Positions 45,299 through 52,207 of a DNA stretch of 64,000 bases are shown piece after piece. Source of the stretch: Lutibacter sp. GTDB lineage: Bacteria > Bacteroidota > Bacteroidia > Flavobacteriales > Flavobacteriaceae. The translations under genes were made by a program, and so were the position numbers. The DNA is taken from positions 17,557-81,556 of the forward strand of contig NZ_JAUYUD010000114.1 in assembly GCF_030692605.1 (NCBI RefSeq). Reading direction: 5' to 3'. Within the stretch, counting starts at the first letter, position 1. Every line of letters begins with the position of its first letter. The notes beneath the pieces were generated by a model that saw only the letters and a program-made list of their open reading frames with translations, ran no database searches and had not been told where the DNA came from.

Positions 45299-45580
45299 AA
45301 TTATAATTTATTTTTCTGAAGCACAATTTTTTTTTCGTATGTGTTACAACAGTTGATAAACATAATGTGATTCCTCCTTTGGTCGGAATGACACTATTTT
45401 TAAACTCCTATTTATTGGTGGTGTGCGATTATTGTTATATCGAACTTACGTTAATTATTTAAAGTGGAATACAAGAAAACGGATTTAGTTAAGTATGTCC
45501 TATTATTAAGGAGATTTATGTTTCATTAATGTAGTTTTATGAGCACTCTTTTTTTAAACATACAACCTTTATTAAATATA

Positions 45581-45610
45581 AAAGGGACTTCAAATTAATG
45601 AAGTCCCTTT
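45581..45610 (-). terminator. Intrinsic terminator after the outer-membrane protein gene
   Basis: A perfect 12-bp stem, aaagggacttca / tgaagtcccttt, with a 6-base loop, 21 bp past the stop of the gene at 45632. On the minus strand it runs into ttttatattt. Confidence 0.8.
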
Positions 45611-45631
45611 AATCTTTCTTATAATAACAAG

Positions 45632-46414
45632 CTAAAATTTAAACCCTAATTTAAAAGAAAATTGAGCAAAGAAAGAAACAGTATCAGTTTCAGATTCCAA
45701 GTTAAATTGACCTGGACCTGGAGTTTTTACACTTCCAGCATAGGTATAAGAAACTGGTTTAACATCAAAACCAAAGTATACATCTTTAGCTAAGTAATAG
45801 TCAACACCAGCAACTGCTTGTACACCAAATGCGGTAATATCTACGTGACGTGCACCTAGATCGTTTAGTTGATCAAATTGAGAATGTCTAGCATAATCAA
45901 AAGGGATTGCAAAACCTAAGTATGGAAATAATCGCTCGTTTTTAGTATTAAAAAGCCATTGACCTCCAATAGATACATTTAAATCAATCGTTTCATTCGC
46001 AACAACTGCTTGATAAGCTGGTAATGGACCAGCAGCAGGTATACCTAACACATAAGGAGTATTGCGTAAAATTGCTCCTCCACTAAGTGTTATTGCAAAT
46101 CTATTGCTAGCATAATACCTTCCTTCTGCACCAACCATATTAGTAACGCTATTATCATTAGCGCTAACATCATTAGCAAAAGGAGCAGCACCAGACACAG
46201 TTGAATTAGAACTTGGTACAACTAAACCACCATTTAAATATGCTCCACGTCCAAAAACCATTGCTGCTGTGAAATCACCTTTTTGAGGTGCAAATTTATT
46301 TGTTGTATCGCAACAAGCATTAGTACATTCGTGTGTGGCATCATCTTTATGCTGAGCATTTGCACTAAAAAGTGTAAAGACTAAGATAAAGCTTAATATT
46401 AAATAATTTTTCAT
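45632..46414 (-). CDS. Outer-membrane beta-barrel protein
   Basis: 260 residues with signal YLILSFILVFTLFSANAQ. A short Cys-rich stretch (CTNACCDTTNKF) follows; then alternating beta strands (FTAAMVFGRGAYLNGG; AEGRYYASNRFAITLSGGAIL; LNVSIGGQWLF; VQAVAGVDYYLAKDVYFGFDVKPVSYTY) end in FSFKLGFKF with a terminal Phe, the usual outer-membrane assembly signal. It fits the small porin/OMP_b-brl families of Bacteroidota. Function unknown. The CxxxCC motif just after the signal is unusual for a barrel and might bind a metal or form a disulfide. Confidence 0.83.
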   Translation of the reverse strand: MKNYLILSFILVFTLFSANAQHKDDATHECTNACCDTTNKFAPQKGDFTAAMVFGRGAYLNGGLVVPSSNSTVSGAAPFANDVSANDNSVTNMVGAEGRYYASNRFAITLSGGAILRNTPYVLGIPAAGPLPAYQAVVANETIDLNVSIGGQWLFNTKNERLFPYLGFAIPFDYARHSQFDQLNDLGARHVDITAFGVQAVAGVDYYLAKDVYFGFDVKPVSYTYAGSVKTPGPGQFNLESETDTVSFFAQFSFKLGFKF

Positions 46415-46451
46415 ATGTTTTAGTTCTTTAAGAGTTCGTATTTGTTTTGTA

Positions 46452-46475
46452 AAGGGTTGCTCGAAAGCAACCCTT
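46452..46475 (-). terminator. Strong hairpin between the alanine-rich lipoprotein and barrel genes
   Basis: aagggttgct (46452-46461) and agcaaccctt (46466-46475) form a perfect 10-bp stem closed by CGAA. It lies 27 bp past the stop of the upstream gene (minus strand). The T-run is clearer on the plus strand, so it may act in both directions or attenuate read-through into the barrel gene. Confidence 0.7.
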
Positions 46476-46501
46476 CTTTTTGTTTTTCCTTAAAGAATTA
46501 A

Positions 46502-49081
46502 TTATGCTAAAGCAGCAACCATTAATGCATGATATTTTGCAGCAATTGCAAGAGCATTTGCATGTCTTATATTTAATGTATTAATTACACTTTGTAAATA
46601 TGTAATGTAAGCTGTAGCAGCATTTTGTTCAACTTGCGCAAGAGCTAATGTAGCTTGAGCAGCAGCTAAATCATCATTAGCATACATTAAGTCCTCTTTC
46701 AAATCAGCTAAGTAATTAGCTAAATCATCTAAATCATCAGACCACCAACCGTAAGCAGAAATTAAATCAGCATTTAAGTCATGAGCATTTTCTAAAGCAT
46801 TTAATTCTTGTTCTAGTACCCAGTACACTTGCCATTCAGCAATAATACGTGCATGTAAATCTGCAGGTAAACTAGATAATACTCCAGAATTTGCAATATA
46901 AGAGTCATATTCAACTTTTAATGCATCTACAATAACTTGTTTAGCATCTATAATTGGTTGAATTTGAGAAATCTCTATTGTTAAAGCAGCAATATCATCT
47001 TGAGCATCAGCAATCATAACTGCTAAAGCAGCTGGATTAGGCAATGCCATAAATGTTGCTAAAGCAGCAACAGCAGTATTATGGTTTGTTGTAGCAGTAG
47101 CCAATGCAGTATTAGCAGCAGTTAATGCAGTATTAGCAGCAGTTAATGTAGCTAATGTAGAAGCTACCAAAGCTTCAGCAGAAGCAACTAAAGCTACTTG
47201 ATTATTGTATAAGTCTCTTTGAGCAAAAAATGCATCTTGAGCAGCAACCCAAATCGCTGTAAAGTTAGTAAGTGCTAAATTAGCATTAGTTACATCAGTT
47301 GTTAAACCAGCAATTGCAGCTTGTGCAGCAGTTAAAACATTAACAGCAGCAGCTAATCTATCAGCATGTGTTCCCTCAGCAACATCATCTCCACCAACAT
47401 TGTAATAATCTCCAGGAGCTAATCCACCAGCAGTAGCGTCAGCTAGGAAAGCAGCATATGTAACGTAAGTACCTGTCACATCAGTACCTGAACCTGGACT
47501 TAAACTTAAAGCTAATACACCATTATCTGTAAGGTTCACTTCTCTATAAGAATTAGTAGCAGTTGTAGCATCGGCGTGTAATCCTACAGCACCATTAACA
47601 CCACCACTCCACACAAAACCTGCAGGGTTTGCTTGAAAAACAAGTAATTTAGCGTTATAATCTATTTGTGCAGCACCTACAGCAGCATTCCCAGCTACTA
47701 AAGCAGCGTTTGCAGCAGTAACTGCAGCAGTTGCACCAGGTAAACCAAGGTCATAAGTAGATTGTGCAGCAGCGTAAACAGCAATTGCACCTGTAACAGG
47801 AGCATTATAGCTAGCGTCTAAAAGAGCAAGAGTAACATTTAAAGCAGCTAAATCTGCAGTAGCGTCTGCCCAATTGTCGTTTGCAATAACTTGCGCAGCA
47901 GCAGCAGCAACTTGTGTAGCAGTAGCTGTAACTTTAATTCCTAATTTAGTAGCAACATCAGTTTGTTTTGCAAGTAAAGCAGCTGGATAATTAGTAATAA
48001 GAAGTTGCCAAGCAGCGATACTTGCTTGTTTAGCAACGATAGTAGCTTCACGGTCTTCTTTTTCAGAAATAGCATAGTTTAATTCATCTAAAGCATCTTC
48101 GTATCTGTCAATAAATTCATCTCTAACGTCATTTTCATCATAGATAGCCATTAATACATTCCATTGAACTTGCATTTCAATTTGTTTAGCATCCATTGCA
48201 TCATGATACATTTGGTTTTGAGCTTTTAAGCCAGAAATAATAGCTTCAGGAGTTGTAGGGTTAGCTATATAAGCCGTCATATTAGCAATAGCAGTTTCTA
48301 AATTAGTTTTAGTAGCAGTGTACATTGCTACATCACCAGCTAATTGACCTAAATAATAAGCCCAAGAAGTTCCATTTTTCAGCATCAATTGCGCATTTGC
48401 TAAATCAGATTGAGCATCTAATCTATCAGCTAAGATATCATTAGCTGCATTCATATTCAAAGAATATTGATTAGCATACTGTGTAGCTAAAGTAGCTCCA
48501 GCAGCTTGTAATTGAGCTGTTAAACTAGCCATAGTTAAATTAAACTGTGCTTGAGCAACAGCCATTGCATTTTGAGCAGCAGCAACTTGTAAATTAGTTT
48601 CAGCAACTAATAATAACATTGCTTGCGCACGTTGAGCCTCTGTACTAGCAGTGTCGTTATTATAACGTACAAGAGCAGCAGCAGCAGCAGCAGCAGTTGA
48701 GCTAGTTGCGCTTGTTATAGAAGCAATTTGCGCAGCAGACAATGCAGTTGAGCTAGCAGTTGCAGCAATAACTTGATTAGCTTGAGCAGTTGTTAAACCA
48801 GCATTAGCAAGAGCTTGAGCTAGTTGTCCTTGTGCAGCACTAGTAGCAGCACCTGCTTGAGCAGTTAATAAGGTAGCTTGTGCTTGAGCAGCAGCAGCTT
48901 GCGCAGTTTTTAATGTAGCCTCAGCGTTTTGAACAGCAGCTTGAGCTCCAAGCAAATCAGCTTGCGCATCGTAGATAGATTCAACTAATGGAGAGACTTC
49001 ATTGTCAATACAAGAGGTAAAACTAACACTAAACAGGGCAGTTAACATAAAAACTGCCGACAATTTTTTTAAATGTTTCAT
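46502..49081 (-). CDS. Giant alanine-rich coiled-coil lipoprotein, 859 residues
   Basis: Lipoprotein signal with lipobox FTSC (Cys24). Almost all of the rest is Ala-rich helix (AQAAVQNAEATLKTAQAAAA; STAAAAAAALVRYNND), with heptad-like spacing that suggests long coiled coils. Short direct repeats occur, for example LTAANTALTAANTALATA. A central stretch of about 100 residues (GFVWSGGVNGAVGLHADATT ... YYNVGGDDVAEGTH) is Gly/Thr-rich and beta-like, and resembles the short repeated inserts of flavobacterial surface proteins. The C-terminal part is a more regular helical hairpin (DDLDDLANYLADLKEDLMYA). It could be a periplasm-spanning or surface rod. I recognise no named family. Confidence 0.85.
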   Translation of the reverse strand: MKHLKKLSAVFMLTALFSVSFTSCIDNEVSPLVESIYDAQADLLGAQAAVQNAEATLKTAQAAAAQAQATLLTAQAGAATSAAQGQLAQALANAGLTTAQANQVIAATASSTALSAAQIASITSATSSTAAAAAAALVRYNNDTASTEAQRAQAMLLLVAETNLQVAAAQNAMAVAQAQFNLTMASLTAQLQAAGATLATQYANQYSLNMNAANDILADRLDAQSDLANAQLMLKNGTSWAYYLGQLAGDVAMYTATKTNLETAIANMTAYIANPTTPEAIISGLKAQNQMYHDAMDAKQIEMQVQWNVLMAIYDENDVRDEFIDRYEDALDELNYAISEKEDREATIVAKQASIAAWQLLITNYPAALLAKQTDVATKLGIKVTATATQVAAAAAQVIANDNWADATADLAALNVTLALLDASYNAPVTGAIAVYAAAQSTYDLGLPGATAAVTAANAALVAGNAAVGAAQIDYNAKLLVFQANPAGFVWSGGVNGAVGLHADATTATNSYREVNLTDNGVLALSLSPGSGTDVTGTYVTYAAFLADATAGGLAPGDYYNVGGDDVAEGTHADRLAAAVNVLTAAQAAIAGLTTDVTNANLALTNFTAIWVAAQDAFFAQRDLYNNQVALVASAEALVASTLATLTAANTALTAANTALATATTNHNTAVAALATFMALPNPAALAVMIADAQDDIAALTIEISQIQPIIDAKQVIVDALKVEYDSYIANSGVLSSLPADLHARIIAEWQVYWVLEQELNALENAHDLNADLISAYGWWSDDLDDLANYLADLKEDLMYANDDLAAAQATLALAQVEQNAATAYITYLQSVINTLNIRHANALAIAAKYHALMVAALA
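47095..47160 (-). repeat. Short tandem repeats inside the alanine-rich gene
   Basis: Units of about 21 bp built on gcagtattagcagcagttaat occur nearly twice in a row, with a decayed third unit. They encode the repeated peptide TAANTAL. Slippage or unequal crossing-over here could change rod length between strains. Confidence 0.6.
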
Positions 49082-49157
49082 TTTTCTTTACTTTTTAATT
49101 AATATTCTTTGTTAAAATTTAAATAGGTTAATAAACTTGTGTTATTACAATTAAAAG

Positions 49158-49188
49158 CGAATTTACATATATAATTTTTATTATACAA
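49158..49188 (-). promoter_or_regulatory. Promoter of the alanine-rich lipoprotein gene
   Basis: Minus strand: TTG (49186-49188), 20-bp spacer, TAAATTCG (49158-49165), which matches TAnnTTTG at 7 of 8 positions. It gives a leader of about 70 bases before the start at 49081. Confidence 0.5.
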
Positions 49189-49522
49189 CAATAGCGTACA
49201 TAAAAATAGGCTATTTCTTTTATTTAAGAAATTGTAAATAAACTTTTTTAAAAAAACTAACACGCATAATAAGTTAGTAAACAACGATTTAAAATAGATG
49301 TAATTAACTTTTTTATAAAGATAAAAAAATTAATTGATTTATGTTAAATATTGTGAAATATATGTTAATTTACACTAAATTCCTTTAAAATGCCCTTTGT
49401 AGACCGTTTTTTTTATAAAAATATACATAGAAAATGCGTATTTTTTTAAATGTAATCAAAAAGTGGGCGTTTTGCTCAATTTATGTTGATGCAAATTTAT
49501 CTATGAAATGAGGTAGTTTATA
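49189..49522. other. Intergenic AT-rich stretch, no gene seen
   Basis: Between the lipoprotein promoter and the repeat element at 49,523 I find no coding region I can support; a 61-codon frame on the minus strand (49,099-49,284) is low-complexity and has no recognisable features. Confidence 0.5.
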
Positions 49523-49703
49523 ACGCGTTGGGTGCAATTAATTTTTAACGATGATTTTTCGTCACTTCGAGTGATTTTCGATAGAAAAATGTATCGAGAA
49601 CATAAAAATGATAGTTAAAAAGGGTTCTCGATACATTATTTTGTTTCGTTTTACTGCACAAAAAACACTCGAACAGACGTTTTTAATAATTGCACCCAAT
49701 GGG
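49523..49703 (+). mobile_element. Miniature element family B, copy 1, with 9-bp target duplication
   Basis: Ends acgcgttgggtgcaatta and taattgcacccaatggg are inverted. The element is flanked by the perfect direct repeat TAGTTTATA (49514-49522 and 49704-49712). Inside are nested stems: tgtatcgagaac pairs with gttctcgataca, and acttcgagtg/cgagtgatttt with aacactcg. There is no coding capacity. Confidence 0.8.
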
Positions 49704-49743
49704 TAGTTTATAGTACTTTTTTAATCATTGACTGCTATTAAAT

Positions 49744-49787
49744 AAAAAAACAAGACTAACGTTTTACAATGCTATTCTTGTTTTTTT
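49744..49787 (-). terminator. Terminator of the ssb gene
   Basis: aaaaaaacaaga (49744-49755) pairs with tcttgttttttt (49776-49787), 20 bp past the ssb stop. On the minus strand it ends in a T-run. Confidence 0.65.
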
Positions 49788-49806
49788 TGATGAGTAGGTA
49801 TTTTAA

Positions 49807-50142
49807 TTATTTGCTTCCCAATAATAATAATTCAGTTACAACAATTTCGGTTACATAGCGTTTGTTACCATCTTTATCGTCGTAAGTTCTGGTAGTTAAT
49901 TTGCCTTCAATAGCAATTTCTTTTCCTTTTTCGACATACTTTTCTACTATTTCGGCGGTGTTGTTCCAAGCCACTAAATTGTGCCATTGCGTTTCGGTTA
50001 CTTTTTCGCCTTGGGCGTTTTTGTAAACTTCATTGGTTGCAAGTGAGAATTTTGCTAATTTTTTTCCAGAATCTAAGGTTATAATTTCTGGTGCGTTTCC
50101 TAAATTTCCAATTAACTGTACTTTGTTTCTTAACGTACTCAT
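49807..50142 (-). CDS. ssb: Short single-stranded DNA-binding protein
   Basis: 111 residues forming one OB fold: MSTLRNKVQLIGNLGNAPEI, KLAKFSLATNEVY, TQWHNLVAWNNTAEIVEKYV, GKEIAIEGKLTTRTYDDKDG. It ends at LLLLGSK right after the OB fold, with no glycine-rich linker and no acidic DDDIPF-like tip. It therefore lacks the usual partner-docking tail of the main replication SSB and is more likely a secondary SSB. It is divergent from a NUMOD4/HNH gene. Confidence 0.9.
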   Translation of the reverse strand: MSTLRNKVQLIGNLGNAPEIITLDSGKKLAKFSLATNEVYKNAQGEKVTETQWHNLVAWNNTAEIVEKYVEKGKEIAIEGKLTTRTYDDKDGNKRYVTEIVVTELLLLGSK

Positions 50143-50265
50143 AAGATAAGGTATTATTTAAAGTTGAATATCATTCGTTCAATTCAACAGTGCAAATATT
50201 AGAAAGTAAAATTATGTTATTCGGTTGTAAGCTATTTACTTTCGTATGTAAATGGTTGTAGTCGG

Positions 50266-50296
50266 TTGTAAACGGATAAAATTTAATGTACATTTG
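50266..50296 (+). promoter_or_regulatory. Promoter of the NUMOD4/HNH gene
   Basis: TTG (50266-50268), 20-bp spacer, TACATTTG (50289-50296): exact consensus. The ATG at 50318 follows 21 bp later, which supports that start over an ATG at 50252 lying before the promoter. The word cggttgtaa appears twice (50222-50230; 50263-50271), possibly a regulator site. Confidence 0.65.
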
Positions 50297-50317
50297 ACAC
50301 TATTAACTACAACTATT

Positions 50318-50896
50318 ATGATTAATGAATTTAGAAATGAAGTTTGGAAACCGTATTCCAAAGAAAATTGGCATGAAGATGATGAATATATGGCTTCTAA
50401 TTACGGACGAATAAAAAAGAAAAAAGTGTATGAAGAGGAATGGAAATTATCAAAATCGTCTTTAGTAACTGGGTACGATTCTTTTGGGGTAAAATTAAAA
50501 GGAAAGTACAAATCTTCTTCTTGCTATGTACATAGAGTTATTGCTTTGCTGTTTGTTGAAAAACGAGAAGATCAACAATTTGTGTTGCATTTAGATTATA
50601 ATAAAGTAAATAATGTTGCCACTAATTTAAAATGGGCCAATAGGCAAGAGCTAAATCTTCATTATAAAAACAACCCTGTGCATAAAACTAGGCTTGGAAG
50701 AAGAACCTATTCTAAACTAACCGAAAACAGGGTACGCTTAATTAAGCGAAAAATAAATGATCCAAATAGAAGGACCAGAATGCGTATAATTGCGAGGCAA
50801 TTTGGAATTTCTGAAATGCAATTGTATAGAATTAAATCGGGTGAAAATTGGGGAAGTGTAAAAGAATTAGATGCTATAAAAAAAAATGACAAATAA
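50318..50896 (+). CDS. NUMOD4/HNH-type protein with C-terminal HTH
   Basis: 192 residues from ATG 50318. N-terminal NUMOD4-like motif (EVWKPYSKENWHEDDEYMAS, NYGRIKKKK), then an HNH-like core (YVHRVIALLFV, FVLHLDYNKVNNVATNLKWA) and a C-terminal helix-turn-helix (LTENRVRLIKRKI; MRIIARQFGISEMQLYRIKSG). Such proteins resemble homing endonucleases, but in Flavobacteriia they are found as free-standing conserved genes. The first HNH His is replaced by the YVHR/HLDYNK pattern typical of the family, so activity is possible. With the next gene it forms an operon. Confidence 0.83.
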   Translation: MINEFRNEVWKPYSKENWHEDDEYMASNYGRIKKKKVYEEEWKLSKSSLVTGYDSFGVKLKGKYKSSSCYVHRVIALLFVEKREDQQFVLHLDYNKVNNVATNLKWANRQELNLHYKNNPVHKTRLGRRTYSKLTENRVRLIKRKINDPNRRTRMRIIARQFGISEMQLYRIKSGENWGSVKELDAIKKNDK

Positions 50897-50901
50897 ATTA
50901 T

Positions 50902-51249
50902 ATGAAAAAAAAATGTTTAGAATGCGACGAGCTACTTAATGGGCGAGTGGATAAAAAGTTTTGTTCCGATTATTGTAGAAATTCTTATAATAATAAAATA
51001 AATACAGAGAGCAAAAACTTAATTAGAAACATTAACAACCGATTGAGAAAAAATCACAGGTTATTGGCCGATTTAAATACAACTGGCAAAACCAAAGTAA
51101 CGAGGTCTAAATTGCTCGATGGAAATTTCGATTTTAATTTTTACACCACTATATATACCACAAAAACGGGGAACACCTATTTTTATGTATATGATCAAGG
51201 GTATTTGGCTTTAGAGAATGAATTTTATCTATTGATAAAAAAGGAATAA
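50902..51249 (+). CDS. Small zinc-ribbon protein
   Basis: 115 residues. The N-terminal CLECDELLNGRVDKKFCSDYC holds four cysteines (CxxC ... CxxxC) as a zinc ribbon; the rest is helical, then beta-rich (FNFYTTIYTTKTGNTYFYVY). It starts 5 bp after the NUMOD4 gene, so the two are co-transcribed. I know this pair from other flavobacteria only as conserved neighbours; the function is unknown. Confidence 0.8.
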   Translation: MKKKCLECDELLNGRVDKKFCSDYCRNSYNNKINTESKNLIRNINNRLRKNHRLLADLNTTGKTKVTRSKLLDGNFDFNFYTTIYTTKTGNTYFYVYDQGYLALENEFYLLIKKE

Positions 51250-51269
51250 TTGCTGAACTTGAAGAACAT

Positions 51270-51305
51270 TTGCAATTGACGTACATTATTTATATATTTG
51301 TACGT
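51270..51305 (+). promoter_or_regulatory. Promoter and operator of the DUF6364/PIN pair
   Basis: TTG (51270-51272), 20-bp spacer, TATATTTG (51293-51300), exact consensus. Inverted arms acgtaca (51279-51285) and tgtacgt (51299-51305) flank and overlap the -7 box, as expected for an operator bound by the antitoxin. Confidence 0.6.
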
Positions 51306-51317
51306 AAAATATTTATT

Positions 51318-51569
51318 ATGGACACAAAACTAACATTAAGGCTAAATGACACTGTAATAGAACGAGCAAAGACTTATGCTCGCAGTCATAAAATCAGCTT
51401 GTCGAAATTGATTGAATCATATCTTGACAGTGTGACCAACGAAAAAAGCAATGAAAAGCAAATAACGATTACTCCATTTGTTGAAAGTTTAAGTGGCGTT
51501 ATAAAATTGCCTTCCGACTTCGACTATAAAAAAGAATATGGTGATTATTTAACTGAGAAATATAAATGA
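51318..51569 (+). CDS. DUF6364-type ribbon-helix-helix antitoxin
   Basis: 83 residues from ATG 51318, 17 bp after the promoter; an upstream frame start at 51270 overlaps the promoter and is rejected. MDTKLTLRLNDTVIERAKTY and SHKISLSKLIESYLDSV form a ribbon-helix-helix DNA-binding domain; the C-terminal tail (SLSGVIKLPSDFDYKKEYG) would wrap the toxin. It overlaps the PIN gene by 4 bp (ATGA). Confidence 0.87.
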   Translation: MDTKLTLRLNDTVIERAKTYARSHKISLSKLIESYLDSVTNEKSNEKQITITPFVESLSGVIKLPSDFDYKKEYGDYLTEKYK

Positions 51570-51982
51570 AAAAGGTTTTTATAGACACCAACATAGTAAT
51601 TGATTTACTATCAAGAAGAGAACCGTTTTTTGAGGAAGCTGCCGGACTATTTTCGCTTGCGGACAGAAAAATTATTAGCCTTAGTGTATCTTCTCTAACA
51701 ATTGCAAATACTAGCTATACCCTTCTAAGACAGACAAATTCGAAAGAAACCAAAACTGTTTTACGTAAACTCAGATTAATTGTTGATATTTTGCCATTAG
51801 ACGACAAAGTTGTGGGACTTGCCTTAAATGATGAATCTTTTACAGACTTTGAAGATGGACTGCAATATTTTACAGCAATCGAAGGGAATAAGGAAATTAT
51901 AATCACAAGAAATTTAAATGATTTTAAAAATTCTAAATTGCCAGTAATGACTGCTCGACAATTTTTAAAGTCAATTGAATAA
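51566..51982 (+). CDS. PIN-domain toxin (VapC-like)
   Basis: 138 residues. The PIN nuclease acidic residues are seen in MKKVFIDTNIVIDLLSRREPF (first Asp), SFTDFEDGLQYFTAI (third acidic patch) and IITRNLNDF (last Asp). Paired with the DUF6364 antitoxin it forms a type II toxin-antitoxin system acting on RNA. Coupled by a 4-bp overlap. Confidence 0.88.
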   Translation: MKKVFIDTNIVIDLLSRREPFFEEAAGLFSLADRKIISLSVSSLTIANTSYTLLRQTNSKETKTVLRKLRLIVDILPLDDKVVGLALNDESFTDFEDGLQYFTAIEGNKEIIITRNLNDFKNSKLPVMTARQFLKSIE

Positions 51983-52038
51983 GACCTATTGCTAACCCGC
52001 GGTAAACATAATAAGGGGAAAACTGCTATATTTGAATT

Positions 52039-52185
52039 ATGAATAAGAAAGAAACGACATGCCAAAATTGTAGTGAGATGCTCCAAAACCCTTACTATGC
52101 TTACCGCAAAACGCTATGTGTCATTTCCCATATTTGTATTGAAAAACTTCTAGTACTAACGTTTTCTTTGCTAATGAGAATGTAG
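52039..52185 (+). pseudogene. Short zinc-ribbon fragment, probably a gene remnant
   Basis: A 48-codon frame from ATG 52039: MNKKETTCQNCSEMLQNPYY, then YRKTLC and a hydrophobic end. CxxC near the start resembles the N-terminus of DUF3667-type membrane proteins, but the second Cys pair and the membrane domain are missing. Short inverted words gcggtaa (51999-52005) and ttaccgc (52101-52107) surround the first part. It may be debris of an insertion or deletion event. Confidence 0.35.
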
Positions 52186-52207
52186 TAAATCGATACGAAG
52201 TTGTAAT

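Larger units (their letters stand above)
44608..45350 (+). other. HigBA cassette bounded by 14-bp inverted ends
   Basis: gttgtaacacgtac (44608-44621) and gtatgtgttacaac (45337-45350) match as inverted copies at 13 of 14 positions and enclose only the toxin-antitoxin pair. Their outer GTTGTA/TACAAC is shared with the Pycsar cassette; the inner bases are not. Confidence 0.65.
42756..45452 (+). mobile_element. Composite transposon-like element carrying Pycsar and HigBA cassettes
   Basis: Terminal inverted repeats are aacgtgagttcaatataa (42756-42773) and ttatatcgaacttacgtt (45435-45452), 16 of 18 matching. Both outer borders are the direct repeat AATT (42752-42755 and 45453-45456), a perfect 4-bp target duplication. 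The left arm to about 42,960 and the right arm from about 45,350 match, with few changes, the two halves of the cargo-free copy at 57,571-57,878. Between them lie two tandem units, each with the same leader of about 200 bp, a cargo operon and the same right-arm piece. No transposase is present, so movement would need one from elsewhere. Confidence 0.8.

Noticed and set aside
42756..45452. Chromosomal integron array
   Set aside because: The cassettes have inverted ends and constant flanks, but the core sites GTTRRRY/RYYYAAC of attC are absent, and no integrase gene is in the window.
46502..49081. CRISPR-like or other DNA-level repeat array in the alanine-rich gene
   Set aside because: The repetition follows from alanine codons and coiled-coil peptide repeats; there are no regular spacers.
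49099..49284. 61-codon frame upstream of the alanine-rich gene
   Set aside because: Low-complexity, overlaps the likely promoter of the lipoprotein gene, and has no recognisable motif.
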